From NCBI RefSeq assembly GCF_024022995.1, contig NZ_CP099582.1:186001-250000 (forward strand): DNA of 64,000 nucleotides, read 5' to 3'. The position numbers and the translations under genes are program-made. Origin of the DNA: Thermococcus aggregans. GTDB taxonomy: Archaea > Methanobacteriota_B > Thermococci > Thermococcales > Thermococcaceae. Numbering within the stretch: position 1 is the first letter of the stretch; each line of letters opens with the position of its first letter. Below, piece by piece: positions 53,172-62,914 of the stretch. Under the pieces are notes generated by a model. It did not search any database, was not told where the DNA came from, and saw only the letters and a program-made list of their open reading frames with translations.

Positions 53172-54314
53172 ATGAACCCCCTTGAAGAAGCTCTTAAGAT
53201 TAAAGACCAGATAGTTGCCTGGCGCAGAGACTTTCACATGCACCCAGAGCTCGGTTATGAAGAAGAAAGAACCTCAAAAATCGTTGAAGAACACTTAAAA
53301 GAGTGGGGATACCGGATCAAGCGCGTTGGTACAGGAATAATAGCAGATATTGGAAAAGAAGGAAAAACTGTAGCTTTAAGGGCGGATATGGATGCTTTGC
53401 CTGTCCAAGAAGAAAATGACGTCCCATACAAGTCTAAAATTCCGGGAAAAATGCACGCTTGTGGCCATGACGCCCACACCGCAATGCTTCTCGGAGCCGC
53501 AAAGATAATTGCAGAACACAAGGAGGAGCTCCCCAACAAAGTAAGATTAATCTTCCAGCCTGCTGAAGAAGGTGGCAATGGAGCACTAAAAATGATCGAA
53601 GGCGGAGCCTTAGAAGGAGTTAATGCCATCTTTGGTCTCCACGTATGGATGGAGCTGCCAAGTGGCGTTGTTGGAATTAGAGACGGCCCCTTCATGGCGG
53701 GAGTCGGAAGGTTCGATGTAGAGATAGAAGGCAAAGGTGGTCATGGAGCCTCGCCGCATGAAACAATAGACCCAGTTCCCATAGCGGCTCAAGCAATCCT
53801 TGCATTTCAGACGATCATAAGCAGGAACCTAAATCCCTTGGAAAGCGGAGTCGTGAGTATCGGCTCAATAAAAGCTGGAGATGCGTTTAACGTCATTCCA
53901 GAGAGAGTTTACATGAACGGCACTTACAGGTTTTTCACAGGAGAAACAAAAAATCTCATTGAAAGAAGAATCGAGGAAATTCTAAAGGGTATAACACTGG
54001 CCAATAACGTATCATACAAACTGAAAATAGAAGAAGTTGGACCTCCTACGGTAAACGACCCCAAAATGGCATCTCTAGCTAGGGAAGTTGCCCAGAGTCT
54101 TGGATTGAAAGTAGAAGAAGTTCCAAAAACCATGGGAGCTGAAGACTTTGCATTCTACCTCCAAAAAGTGCCGGGAGCGTTTATAGCTTTGGGCATCAAA
54201 AATGAAGAGAAGGGAATAATCTACCCGCACCATCATCCAAAGTTCAACGTTGATGAAGACGTTCTTCCACTGGGAACTGCTCTAGAAGTCGGGTTGGCTT
54301 TTAGAGACGTTTAA
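53172..54314 (+). CDS. M20D metallopeptidase: aminoacylase / carboxypeptidase
   Basis: A 380-residue zinc amidohydrolase of the M20D family, which removes N-acyl groups from amino acids or C-terminal residues from short peptides. The metal-binding pattern is MHACGHDAHTAMLLGAA (Cys/His ligands) with PAEEGGNGALKMIEGGAL, and a late MGAEDFAFYLQ. A dimerisation domain lies around GKGGHGASPHETIDPVP. T. litoralis and P. horikoshii relatives act as L-aminoacylases. No signal peptide, so it is cytosolic. Confidence 0.92.
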   Translation: MNPLEEALKIKDQIVAWRRDFHMHPELGYEEERTSKIVEEHLKEWGYRIKRVGTGIIADIGKEGKTVALRADMDALPVQEENDVPYKSKIPGKMHACGHDAHTAMLLGAAKIIAEHKEELPNKVRLIFQPAEEGGNGALKMIEGGALEGVNAIFGLHVWMELPSGVVGIRDGPFMAGVGRFDVEIEGKGGHGASPHETIDPVPIAAQAILAFQTIISRNLNPLESGVVSIGSIKAGDAFNVIPERVYMNGTYRFFTGETKNLIERRIEEILKGITLANNVSYKLKIEEVGPPTVNDPKMASLAREVAQSLGLKVEEVPKTMGAEDFAFYLQKVPGAFIALGIKNEEKGIIYPHHHPKFNVDEDVLPLGTALEVGLAFRDV

Positions 54315-54336
54315 ATCCCCATTTCGTACATTTAAT

Positions 54337-54343
54337 CTTTTTT
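54337..54343 (+). terminator. T-run after the aminoacylase gene
   Basis: CTTTTTT, about 25 bp after the stop codon, is a plausible archaeal termination signal. Confidence 0.35.
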
Positions 54344-54354
54344 AAACTCAATTC

Positions 54355-54463
54355 CATTGTTGTCCAAATTATTCTAGCACTTAGCGTAACGCATCATAGA
54401 TGAAAAATTTCTTGACGTCACAAAAATTAGTGGCATTATATAGCACATGTTAGGACAACAATG
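54355..54463. repeat. Separated 11-bp inverted repeat upstream of the protease promoter
   Basis: CATTGTTGTCC (54355-54365) and GGACAACAATG (54453-54463) are perfect inverted copies 87 bp apart. The right copy ends 1 bp before the BRE of the protease promoter. They could be regulator sites. Confidence 0.6.
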
Positions 54464-54464
54464 C

Positions 54465-54480
54465 CGAAAGGCTTATATCT
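54465..54480 (+). promoter_or_regulatory. BRE/TATA promoter of the pyrolysin-like gene
   Basis: CGAAAGGCTTATATCT is a near-ideal Thermococcales BRE+TATA. Transcription would begin near 54503, leaving a leader of about 25 nt with GAGGAGGCG 6 nt before the ATG. Confidence 0.7.
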
Positions 54481-54528
54481 TTGTCTTTCATATTGGATAA
54501 GTGAACACTACTACGAGGAGGCGTCAAA

Positions 54529-57500
54529 ATGAATAAAAAAGTTTTAAGCACTTTAGTTATGGTAGTGATGTTGCTTTCTGCAATTCCGATGGCGTTTTCA
54601 GCGACGCCGGTTGCAGCAGCTCCAACTTACAACTCGATTGAATCCAGTGACACTGTAAATACTGCCAGCAACTTCATACCCGGCGATGTACTACAGAAGG
54701 AAATACAAAAAATCCTGGAGAGTAGCGACAAGACTGTTAGGCTCATAGTAGCCCCCGACAAAGAGCATGCCATGGACGTTTACAACGTTCTCAAAAAACT
54801 TGGCAAAGTCGACCCCATAAGTAAGCCAGAATACCAATTCATAGTTGTGGAGATGCCAGTTTCCAAGGTAGAAGCGCTTCAGGACATTCCGGGCATTCTT
54901 CACGTCTGGAAGGACAGGACAGTCAAACTTGAAGAGCCTGTTCTGCTAGAAGAAGGTATTGAAGCACCTTCCAAAGATATTCCTGTACAGCCCGAGATGT
55001 TCATGAGCATACTCACCATCAATGCCTATGACGCTTGGGAGGATTACGGCGTCTATGGAGATAATGTTACTGTTGCCGTCCTCGATACAGGTGTAGACGT
55101 TGCCCACCCGTTCCTCCAAGTAACCTTGGACGGGAGAAGGAAGATTATAGACATTTACGATGCAAGCGATGAGGGTATCGCCCAGTTATTCAATGTTACG
55201 GCTCCAGTCAGTGGAGTAATAACCGTGAACAAGAACGTAACGCTATATATGGGCTATTATTCTGATCTGTACTATGGTCATCCCTCTAAATACAAGAACT
55301 ACACTCTCACCAGCTACACAGTTGGAAATATAACTGGCGATGCCTACTACCTAGGTGCCCTTCCAGAGAGGTACTTCGACATGAACTTTGACGGCGATAA
55401 GGACGACGTTTACCCCGTACTCGTTGTGGAGAACAACGGTACGTACACCGCTTACCTTGACACTGATATGGACAACGACTTCACTGACGAAACACCCATG
55501 GGGCTCTTTGACGACACTGGAGACTATGCAGTCTTTAACGAGACCCTCGTGACCGTTGCCCTCGCCAGAGTTCACATTGGAGACATGAACAACCCCGAAA
55601 ACATGGAGTTTTATGTTCCCTACGGTGACGGTGATGGATACGCCATGTTCATGTGGGATGCCCACGGCCACGGTACCCACGTCAGCGGTACCATTGCCGG
55701 TGTTGGCCTTCCGGACGACCCTGTGTTCTATGGCGTTTACGGCGTTGCCCCCAATGCACAGCTTATGGAAGTCAAGGTTCTTCCAGGTGAAGAGGGATTC
55801 GGAAGAAGCAGCTGGATAATCAACGGAATGATATACGCCACCCTCAACGGTGCGGACGTCATCAGCATGTCCCTCGGTGGCGGTGGCGAGATAAACGACG
55901 GACTTGAGAACCCAGAGATATTCTACGTTAACTTGCTCACCGACCAGTTCGGTGTCACCTTTGCGATAGCCGCAGGAAACGAAGGGCCGACCACCAACAG
56001 CGTCCACTCCCCAGGCGACAGTGACCTTGCTATAACCGTCGGCAACTACGTTGACAATGAGAGGGAATCCTACTGGTACGGTGTAGACCTAGGTGTAATT
56101 GCTGGCCCATCAATGAGTTCAAGCAGGGGTCCGAGGGACGATGGTCTCCTTGACCCAGACGTTATGGCTCCAGGTACTGACATCTTCTCCAGCCTGCCGA
56201 TGTGGTACACCGTTCTAGAAGGCAATCCTTATTACTACTACGGAATCTGGAGCGGTACCTCAATGGCCACCCCACACGTTAGCGGTGCGGTTGCTCTGAT
56301 GATAAGCTACGCAAAAGCCCATAGCCTTAACTACAACCCGATAATGATAAAGCGTGCCCTTGAGATGAGCGCCAAGCCGGTCAGCGGAACCCCCATAGAC
56401 CAGGGATTTGGTCTCATACAGGTAGACAAAGCCATAGCCAAACTCGAAGAGCTCAGTCAAGAACCGACTACCTACATTTTCGCTGGTACCACCTTTACCA
56501 GCTTTAAGAATCCGATTGAAGAACCACTAATTCCGATTTCTCCGGCGTATGTTGACTTCAATGGTTACTTCCAGAACATGTTTGGATTCCCCTACCTTTA
56601 CAGAGGAGTCTACATAAGGAACGAGTACCCGAGAAGCGTTCCGGTGTATTTCTACCCGATGAACTACGTCGAGGGCTACGGTCTCAACTACACCGCTACT
56701 GAGAAGGTTTACAAGATAAGCACCAGCGTGAACTGGATAATACCCAACACCACCGAGGTCGTTGCGGGTAGTCTAACTCCAGGAAAATTCTTCATAAATA
56801 TCGACTACTCCAAGCTCCAGGAGAGCAGAACCTATGTTGGACTCATTTACATTGACGATCCTGAGACAAGCTACATAGATGGTTATGTCGCGGTAACTGT
56901 TGACATTCCGCTGAACAAGAACGGTGAAACCCACGTTAAGTTCTCTGACACGGAGAAGCCTGGAGAAGCCAAGCACTACTTCATCAAGATCCCGCGTGGA
57001 ACTAAAGAGCTCCGCGTTACCCTTCGTGTTCCGGCGGATGCTAACGGCGTTCCGATGGGCAGAACCAAGCTTGTCATAGCCAGGCCGCTTGGTGGAGTAG
57101 TTTACGATGGAGTGCCAGGCTACTACTACGTCGGAGCAAATCCCGCGGGCTATCTCTACGAATACACCTGGGTGGTTGAGAACCCCATTGAGGGCACCTG
57201 GGAGATAACTGCATATTCAAGTACCTTTACCAAGTACTGGAGTGGATACGACACCTCTCACTACGAGGTTGAAGTCAGTCTAGCTTCGATCTCCATAGAG
57301 CCCGAGCTCATACGTGAAGACTCTGCACAGCCCTCAAACATCACTGTCCAAGCAACTGTGAGCAACAACTACGGCGACTTCAACGCCAGTGTAACCGGCT
57401 ACGGTGTTGGCAAAATGGACCAGAGCTATGCAATGGTCAGGAATGTCAGCCAGGACGAGTGGGACGTTATTGGTACCTTCGAAGTTGATCCCACCACATA

Positions 57501-58788
57501 CTTCATCAAGTTCGGAATCACTCAGTCAGAAGACCCGAACGCTGACCTCGACCTGTACGTGTACTACTTCCCAACCTATGAGGATCTGCTTAACTTTACC
57601 AACTATGTCGAGTACGTGGATCAGATAGGCCCAACCTCCGAGGAAGTCTTTGAGAAGTTTATGCCAGAGCCCGGTTACTACCTCGTGGCAGTATATGGCT
57701 ATGACACCGTTGGTTACAACCCAATTAACTACATATTCTACTACCAGACACTTGGTGATTATGGCAACGTCAACGTTGATGACACTCCGTTTACATTCGC
57801 GTATGGTACTAGTAAGACTATTGAGGCTAACGTTGAACTTAACGACAACGGAACTTATCTTGGAGTAATTGGTCTTATTGATTCCGACACCGACGAGACT
57901 CTCACTTACGCTCCAATGATACTTCAAGTCGGACAGCCTGAAATGTACGTGGCATTAATGGGAACAGCTACAATTGGAGAGCCCTCAACCCTAACTCTCC
58001 AAATACTTGACATGGCGACACTCGAGCCAATTCAGGAAGAAGTCAAGGTAATAATAAACGGAGAAGAATACTATGCAGTAGATGGCAAGCTTAAATTCAC
58101 ATACACGGCAACGTCCTTAGACGATGCAGTGTTTAACGTCAGAGTAATCAGTGACGACTACAAAGACTTCGAAGGACAATTCAAAGTTCCCGTCAAAGAA
58201 CCGTTTGCAGAATTTGCAAGTGAAAACGATGTAAGCGCAACAGTACTTAGTGGACCTGGAGAGATTACAAACTTCCAAGCAGTCCACGGAAAGGTCTCAG
58301 TAACTGTAAGCGGAGAGAGTGGTACTACATCCATTGTTAAGATAACGCTACCAGCGGATGCATACTACATTGAAGTCTCTGGAGACCACGTTGTGAGTTA
58401 TTACATAGTAAAAGGCCAATATGCCCAATACCTCTTTGTTACAGTAAGGTTTGCATCTGAAGCCACTATTGAAGTTACTTACAAGACAAGCTATGACATA
58501 ATGAGAACAATGTACACAACTTGGTATCTACTATACAACAGCTATTCTAGAAAGTTTGACGAGCTCTATGAAAAGGCCATTGAACTGGGAGCCGACAACG
58601 AAACATTAGAGGAAGCCCTCATGCACAAGGAGCTTGCAGAAGAGAATTACAGCATAATAATGGAGAAGTACGGCGTACCATTACAGCCCAGAATCCAAGG
58701 AATTCCATACATAAGAAGGGCATACCTACATATCAAGCAAGCATGCACCATCCTAGAGGAAATAATTGAAGAACTTGAAAGTTCATAG
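54529..58788 (+). CDS. pls: Pyrolysin-like secreted subtilisin (S8) protease
   Basis: A 1419-residue cell-envelope serine protease of the pyrolysin family (P. furiosus pyrolysin is of similar size). It has a signal peptide (LSTLVMVVMLLSAIPMAFSA), a propeptide to about residue 150, and a subtilase domain with Asp186 (VLDTGVD), His381 (HGHGTHVSG), oxyanion Asn484 (AAGNEGP) and Ser578 (GTSMATPH). An insertion of about 195 residues separates Asp from His, as in pyrolysin. The long beta-rich C-terminal region ends in helices. The middle of the gene is GC-richer than both ends. Confidence 0.94.
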   Translation: MNKKVLSTLVMVVMLLSAIPMAFSATPVAAAPTYNSIESSDTVNTASNFIPGDVLQKEIQKILESSDKTVRLIVAPDKEHAMDVYNVLKKLGKVDPISKPEYQFIVVEMPVSKVEALQDIPGILHVWKDRTVKLEEPVLLEEGIEAPSKDIPVQPEMFMSILTINAYDAWEDYGVYGDNVTVAVLDTGVDVAHPFLQVTLDGRRKIIDIYDASDEGIAQLFNVTAPVSGVITVNKNVTLYMGYYSDLYYGHPSKYKNYTLTSYTVGNITGDAYYLGALPERYFDMNFDGDKDDVYPVLVVENNGTYTAYLDTDMDNDFTDETPMGLFDDTGDYAVFNETLVTVALARVHIGDMNNPENMEFYVPYGDGDGYAMFMWDAHGHGTHVSGTIAGVGLPDDPVFYGVYGVAPNAQLMEVKVLPGEEGFGRSSWIINGMIYATLNGADVISMSLGGGGEINDGLENPEIFYVNLLTDQFGVTFAIAAGNEGPTTNSVHSPGDSDLAITVGNYVDNERESYWYGVDLGVIAGPSMSSSRGPRDDGLLDPDVMAPGTDIFSSLPMWYTVLEGNPYYYYGIWSGTSMATPHVSGAVALMISYAKAHSLNYNPIMIKRALEMSAKPVSGTPIDQGFGLIQVDKAIAKLEELSQEPTTYIFAGTTFTSFKNPIEEPLIPISPAYVDFNGYFQNMFGFPYLYRGVYIRNEYPRSVPVYFYPMNYVEGYGLNYTATEKVYKISTSVNWIIPNTTEVVAGSLTPGKFFINIDYSKLQESRTYVGLIYIDDPETSYIDGYVAVTVDIPLNKNGETHVKFSDTEKPGEAKHYFIKIPRGTKELRVTLRVPADANGVPMGRTKLVIARPLGGVVYDGVPGYYYVGANPAGYLYEYTWVVENPIEGTWEITAYSSTFTKYWSGYDTSHYEVEVSLASISIEPELIREDSAQPSNITVQATVSNNYGDFNASVTGYGVGKMDQSYAMVRNVSQDEWDVIGTFEVDPTTYFIKFGITQSEDPNADLDLYVYYFPTYEDLLNFTNYVEYVDQIGPTSEEVFEKFMPEPGYYLVAVYGYDTVGYNPINYIFYYQTLGDYGNVNVDDTPFTFAYGTSKTIEANVELNDNGTYLGVIGLIDSDTDETLTYAPMILQVGQPEMYVALMGTATIGEPSTLTLQILDMATLEPIQEEVKVIINGEEYYAVDGKLKFTYTATSLDDAVFNVRVISDDYKDFEGQFKVPVKEPFAEFASENDVSATVLSGPGEITNFQAVHGKVSVTVSGESGTTSIVKITLPADAYYIEVSGDHVVSYYIVKGQYAQYLFVTVRFASEATIEVTYKTSYDIMRTMYTTWYLLYNSYSRKFDELYEKAIELGADNETLEEALMHKELAEENYSIIMEKYGVPLQPRIQGIPYIRRAYLHIKQACTILEEIIEELESS

Positions 58789-58804
58789 TGTTTCGATATT
58801 TCCC

Positions 58805-58819
58805 TTAAATTTTTAAACC
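58805..58819 (+). promoter_or_regulatory. TATA box for DUF424
   Basis: TTAAATTTTTAAACC about 35 bp before the ATG at 58849 is the only TATA-like element in the short gap after the protease. Confidence 0.5.
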
Positions 58820-58848
58820 CTCCTTCTTCTTTTTATCCCGTGAGACCA

Positions 58849-59148
58849 ATGAAGATATATGTCAAAGTTTATCGGGTTCAGGGAGAAGTTCTAGTAGCGG
58901 CATGTGATGAAGAGCTCTTAGGAAAAACATTCAGAGAAGGAGAGCTCAAGCTAGAGGTAAAGGAGAGATTCTACAAAGGCGAACTTAGAGAAGTCGAAGA
59001 TCTCAAGTCCTTGCTGGAGGAAGCGACGATAGCAAACCTCACCGGCGAGCGCTGTGTTTCAAAGGCCATTGAGCTGGGCTATGTTGACCCAAAGAGGGTT
59101 TTAAGGATTCAGGGAGTTCCCCACGCCCAGATGGCAAAGCTGTTATGA
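58849..59148 (+). CDS. DUF424 family protein
   Basis: A 99-residue archaeal protein of unknown function, starting MKIYVKVYRVQGEVLVAACD and ending DPKRVLRIQGVPHAQMAKLL. These are the conserved ends of DUF424, a family that often neighbours translation genes. The ATG at 58849 is preferred over a GTG three codons earlier. It precedes an NMD3-like ribosome export/assembly homolog. Confidence 0.85.
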   Translation: MKIYVKVYRVQGEVLVAACDEELLGKTFREGELKLEVKERFYKGELREVEDLKSLLEEATIANLTGERCVSKAIELGYVDPKRVLRIQGVPHAQMAKLL

Positions 59149-59179
59149 AAAATGAGCAATTTTCATGGTACCTCTCTGC

Positions 59180-59197
59180 CGAAAGGTTAAGTTTTTA
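59180..59197 (+). promoter_or_regulatory. BRE/TATA for the NMD3-like gene
   Basis: CGAAAGGTTAAGTTTTTA about 35-50 bp before the ATG at 59231; the CGAAA BRE is clear, TATA is weaker. Confidence 0.5.
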
Positions 59198-59230
59198 ATC
59201 ATCTAACCTCACTCGGTAGTGGTGAGAAGA

Positions 59231-60388
59231 ATGAGCGAGAGATTTTGCTATAGGTGTGGAATCAGCGAGAGTGAAGGAGGGCCGTTAGTAGAGGGTCTCT
59301 GTCAGGTATGCTTTAGGAAAGAAAATCCCGTGCTTCTTATAGAGGATGAAATAAACACTGAGCTCTGTCAAAACTGTGGAAGCTATAAGGTTAGGGGCAC
59401 GTGGGTAGATCCAAAGACTTACGAACTCGAGGAGATTATCTTCGAGGTTGCCGACAATGCTCTTATTGAAAACCTTCTTCTTGATGAGAGAGTTAAAGAA
59501 GTAAAGATCGTCCCAAAAGAGGAATTAGAGGAAATTGAAGAAGTACCAGTTGGAACGGCATATGTGAGCTTTGAACCCGTAGAATGGCACATAGAATACT
59601 TCCCGGCAATAATTAACTATGAGGTGGAAACTAAGGCGAGAATTCATGAAATGCAGAAGGAACTTCACCACGAAAAGAAGAAAGTAACGGTCTACGTAAG
59701 GCAGACGGTTTGTCCAAGATGCCAGAAGTTCCTTGGAGGATACTTCGAGGCAATTTTGCAGGTTAGGGCCGAGGGCAGGGTGCTAACAAAAGAGGAAAAA
59801 GACGAAATCTCAAAGCTTGTCGAGGAGAAAGTTGACGAAATAATGAAGCGCGATAGAATGGGGTTCATTCAAGAGACTGTGGAAAAAGAGGAAGGTCTCG
59901 ACTTCTATATGGGATCTACCTCAGCAGCCAGAAAACTCGCCCAGGCGATAAGAGACAAATACGGGGGAAGCATAAGCGAAGCCTATCAGCTGGTTGGACA
60001 AGACAGAATGACGAGCAAAGAGGTCTACCGCACTAGTGTTAGGATTAGAATTCCAAAGTTCAGAAAAGGAGACATAGTCGGCGACAAAAAAGGCAACGTG
60101 TACCGGGTTGAGGAGGTCAATGGGAAGGGTCTGCTCTTAAAGAACCTATCAACACATGAGAACGAGCACAAAGACTGGAAGAGTGCAAAACGGGATGAGA
60201 TAGACACAATAGAGCACGAAAGACTTGAGGCAATGGCAACGAGCTCAACTCCAAGGGAAGTCCAGTTCATGGACATGAAAAGCTACGAGACATTTGAACT
60301 CGAAAAACCGAGGTTTGAAATAAAAGAGGGAGAGATTTACAAGCTCATTAAGGTCAAGGGGAGATATTACATTGAAGAGAAAAAGTGA
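59231..60388 (+). CDS. NMD3-like 60S-export/ribosome-assembly protein
   Basis: A 385-residue archaeal homolog of NMD3. The zinc-ribbon cysteines are visible as CYRCG, LCQVCF, LCQNCGSYKV and VCPRCQKFLGGYFEA. The C-terminal half has a KOW-like segment (FRKGDIVGDKKGNVYRVEEV). It probably acts on the 50S subunit; archaea lack a nuclear export role. The start at 59231 follows GGTGGTGAGAAGA. Confidence 0.9.
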   Translation: MSERFCYRCGISESEGGPLVEGLCQVCFRKENPVLLIEDEINTELCQNCGSYKVRGTWVDPKTYELEEIIFEVADNALIENLLLDERVKEVKIVPKEELEEIEEVPVGTAYVSFEPVEWHIEYFPAIINYEVETKARIHEMQKELHHEKKKVTVYVRQTVCPRCQKFLGGYFEAILQVRAEGRVLTKEEKDEISKLVEEKVDEIMKRDRMGFIQETVEKEEGLDFYMGSTSAARKLAQAIRDKYGGSISEAYQLVGQDRMTSKEVYRTSVRIRIPKFRKGDIVGDKKGNVYRVEEVNGKGLLLKNLSTHENEHKDWKSAKRDEIDTIEHERLEAMATSSTPREVQFMDMKSYETFELEKPRFEIKEGEIYKLIKVKGRYYIEEKK

Positions 60389-60391
60389 GCA

Positions 60392-60402
60392 TTTTTTAAA
60401 CC
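60392..60402 (+). promoter_or_regulatory. TATA-like element for DUF1464
   Basis: TTTTTTAAACC about 30 bp before the ATG at 60430, with GGTGATAAA directly upstream of the start. Confidence 0.4.
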
Positions 60403-60429
60403 TCTTACCTCTTTTCTTTTGGTGATAAA

Positions 60430-61497
60430 ATGAGAGTTATAGGCGTCGATCCGGGTACAAGGAGTTTTGATGTTATCGGCCTTGAAAATGGAAAGATAAA
60501 GCTTGACCTCAGCTTCCCGAGCGAGGTAGTTGCAGAAGAGCCGAGCAAAATCGTCAAGGCAATAGAAGACTTCAACGCAGACATTATCATTGGTCCCTCA
60601 GGATACGGTGTTCCTCTCAAGCACATAAAAGAGCTTACTGAGAGAGACCGCTTTGAGATGACGCTTGTCAGAGAAGAAGAAATGAAAGAAATCCCTGTTC
60701 TCATTGGACTTCAAAAAATGATAGACGAGATGGCCGAAAAGAACATGAATGTATGGTTCATCCCCGGTGTTATTCACCTCCCCACGGTTCCCGAGTGGAG
60801 AAAGTACAACAAAATTGACATGGGAACCGCAGATAAAATGGCCATAACGGTTCTTGGCATCTACGATCAGGCTAAGAGACTTGGAATAGAATACGACGAA
60901 GTTTCTTTTGTCCTGCTGGAGGTTGGCTTTGGATACAACTACGCTGGAGCAGTCAAGAACGGAAAGATAGTAGACGGGATCGGGGGCACAATATTTCCCG
61001 GAGTAGGTTACGTTAACAGCGGAGCGCTAGATGGGGAAGTTGCTTACCTAATGGGGAACGTCAAAAAACAGCACCTCTTCTGGGGAGGAGCTTCCGTAAT
61101 AGCGGCTGGAGAAATACTGCCACCGGAAGAGTTTGCAAAGCGTTTGGATGAGGAGCCTTTTGCAAAAGCCTGGGAAGCTATGAAAGACGGCTTCCTCAAA
61201 GCCATTGCGAGTGAACTTGCCGTTGTGGGAGATGCCAAAGAGATAATACTCTCGGGTAGGCTTATACGCATCGAAGAGCTTAGAAAAGACGTTAAAGACC
61301 TCTTCGAGGATAAATTCGACCTTCCAGTGGTCAAGCTTAGAGAGCTGGAAGGAAAGGCAAAAGAAGCTGCCCAAGGAAGCGCAATAATTGGCGATGGCTT
61401 GGCTGGAGGAGAATTCAAGGAGCTTGTTGAGCACGTTGAGATAAAGAAGAGCTATGGAAGCGTTCTTGATTACGTGAAGCTTCCTTTGAATGTTTGA
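60430..61497 (+). CDS. DUF1464 protein (ASKHA-fold, predicted kinase)
   Basis: A 355-residue protein starting MRVIGVDPGTRSFDVIGLEN, a phosphate-1-type loop of actin/hexokinase-fold enzymes. The segment EVSFVLLEVGFGYNYAGAVK is the second half. The family has been annotated as predicted butyrate kinase, but no substrate has been shown to my knowledge. Late motif AAQGSAIIGDGLAGGEFKEL is conserved. Confidence 0.85.
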   Translation: MRVIGVDPGTRSFDVIGLENGKIKLDLSFPSEVVAEEPSKIVKAIEDFNADIIIGPSGYGVPLKHIKELTERDRFEMTLVREEEMKEIPVLIGLQKMIDEMAEKNMNVWFIPGVIHLPTVPEWRKYNKIDMGTADKMAITVLGIYDQAKRLGIEYDEVSFVLLEVGFGYNYAGAVKNGKIVDGIGGTIFPGVGYVNSGALDGEVAYLMGNVKKQHLFWGGASVIAAGEILPPEEFAKRLDEEPFAKAWEAMKDGFLKAIASELAVVGDAKEIILSGRLIRIEELRKDVKDLFEDKFDLPVVKLRELEGKAKEAAQGSAIIGDGLAGGEFKELVEHVEIKKSYGSVLDYVKLPLNV

Positions 61498-61502
61498 CTT
61501 TT

Positions 61503-61516
61503 CATTAACTTTTTAA
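61503..61516 (+). promoter_or_regulatory. TATA-like element for nsr
   Basis: CATTAACTTTTTAA, about 35-45 bp before the ATG at 61550, is the best TATA candidate. It lies just 5' of the SurR-like site. Confidence 0.5.
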
Positions 61517-61522
61517 CCTTAA

Positions 61523-61539
61523 GTTTACAACCTTTCTTT
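61523..61539 (+). promoter_or_regulatory. Candidate SurR operator at nsr
   Basis: GTTTACAACCTTTCTTT fits GTTn3AACn5GTT at 8 of 9 fixed bases (last triplet TTT). It lies between the TATA and the start codon, where bound SurR would block transcription. NSR-type genes are known SurR-repressed, sulfur-induced targets in Pyrococcus. Confidence 0.6.
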
Positions 61540-61549
61540 GGTGATGCTT

Positions 61550-62872
61550 ATGAAAAAAGTAGTGGTCATAGGTGGCGGAGCGGCTGGAATGAGTGCCGCG
61601 TCAAGGGTAAAGAAGCTGAAGCCCGAATGGGACGTTAAAGTGTTTGAAGCGACTGAGTGGGTTAGCCATGCCCCGTGTGGAGTGCCATATGTCGTTGAAG
61701 GGATTTCTCCAAAGGAGAAGCTCATGCATTATCCACCGGAATTTTTCATCAAAAAGAGAGGGATTGATTTACACCTGAACGCAGAGGTCATAGAAGTTGA
61801 ACAGGGCAGCGTGAGAGTAAGGGAAAAGGATGGAGAGCACACCTATGAGTGGGACTACTTAGTTTTCGCAAACGGAGCTTCTCCTCAAATTCCGAATATA
61901 GAGGGCATTGACTTGAAGGGAGTTTTCACAGCAGATTTGCCGCCAGATGCAGTTGCAATAAGGGAGTACATGGAAAAGAACGATGTAAGGGACGTTGTGG
62001 TTATTGGAACGGGCTATATAGCACTTGAGATGGCCGAAGCTTTTGTGGTTCAAGGGAGGAACATAACACTCATTGGAAGGAGCGAGCGCGTTTTGAGGAA
62101 AACCTTTGACAAAGAAATCACCAACATAGTAGAAACAAAACTCAGAGAACACCTCAACCTCCGCCTAAATGAATCTACACTAAGGATAGAAGGAAAGGAC
62201 AAAGTGGAGAAAGTAATCACCGATGGAGGAGAATACAAAGCCGATTTGGTAATAATAGCTACAGGAATCAAGCCAAACACCGAGCTTGCAGAACAGCTAG
62301 GAGTCAAGATTGGAGAGACCGGAGCAATATGGACGAACGACAGAATGCAGACAAGTGTTGAGAACGTCTATGCGGCTGGGGACGTTGCGGAGACAAAACA
62401 CCTCATAACGGGTAAAAGGGTATGGATACCGTTAGCTCCACCGGGCAACAAAATGGGATATGTGGCGGGAAGCAACATAGCCGGAGTTGAAATAAGCTTT
62501 CCGGGTGTTCTTGGAACATCTATCACTAAATTCATGGATCTGGAGATTGGAAAAACGGGATTAACAGAAGGAGAAGCACTAAAAGAGAGCTACGACGTCA
62601 AAACGGCCTTCATAGAAGCAAGGACAAAGCCCCACTACTATCCAGGAGCAAAGAAGATATGGCTTAAAGCTGTGGCAGATAAAGAAACAGGAAGACTTCT
62701 GGGTCTGCAAGCGGCGGGAGCAGAGATACTTCCAAGAATAGACGCATTTGCAGTTGCTCTGCAGGCAGGTTTTACGACCAAGGACTTGTTCCTTGCAGAC
62801 TTAGCTTATGCTCCGCCATTTGCACCAGTATGGGATCCACTAATTGTCCTAGCAAGGGTTTTGAAGTTTTAG
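61550..62872 (+). CDS. nsr: NAD(P)H sulfur oxidoreductase / CoA disulfide reductase
   Basis: A 440-residue FAD flavoprotein that uses NAD(P)H to reduce CoA disulfide and, in Thermococcales, supports elemental sulfur reduction. It has an FAD site [17 protein letters not shown], a single active cysteine Cys43 in HAPCGVPYV, an NAD(P) site [20 protein letters not shown], and a C-terminal dimerisation domain ending [17 protein letters not shown]. Start: GGTGATGCTT precedes the ATG at 61550; ATGs or GTGs two to four codons upstream are possible. Confidence 0.94.
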   Translation: MKKVVVIGGGAAGMSAASRVKKLKPEWDVKVFEATEWVSHAPCGVPYVVEGISPKEKLMHYPPEFFIKKRGIDLHLNAEVIEVEQGSVRVREKDGEHTYEWDYLVFANGASPQIPNIEGIDLKGVFTADLPPDAVAIREYMEKNDVRDVVVIGTGYIALEMAEAFVVQGRNITLIGRSERVLRKTFDKEITNIVETKLREHLNLRLNESTLRIEGKDKVEKVITDGGEYKADLVIIATGIKPNTELAEQLGVKIGETGAIWTNDRMQTSVENVYAAGDVAETKHLITGKRVWIPLAPPGNKMGYVAGSNIAGVEISFPGVLGTSITKFMDLEIGKTGLTEGEALKESYDVKTAFIEARTKPHYYPGAKKIWLKAVADKETGRLLGLQAAGAEILPRIDAFAVALQAGFTTKDLFLADLAYAPPFAPVWDPLIVLARVLKF

Positions 62873-62914
62873 ACATTACATTTTTCTCTAATTTTTAACT
62901 TCTCTTGAAAAAGC

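Noticed and set aside
55351-56007. Long minus-strand frame inside the protease gene
   Set aside because: It is antisense to the catalytic domain, a composition effect only.
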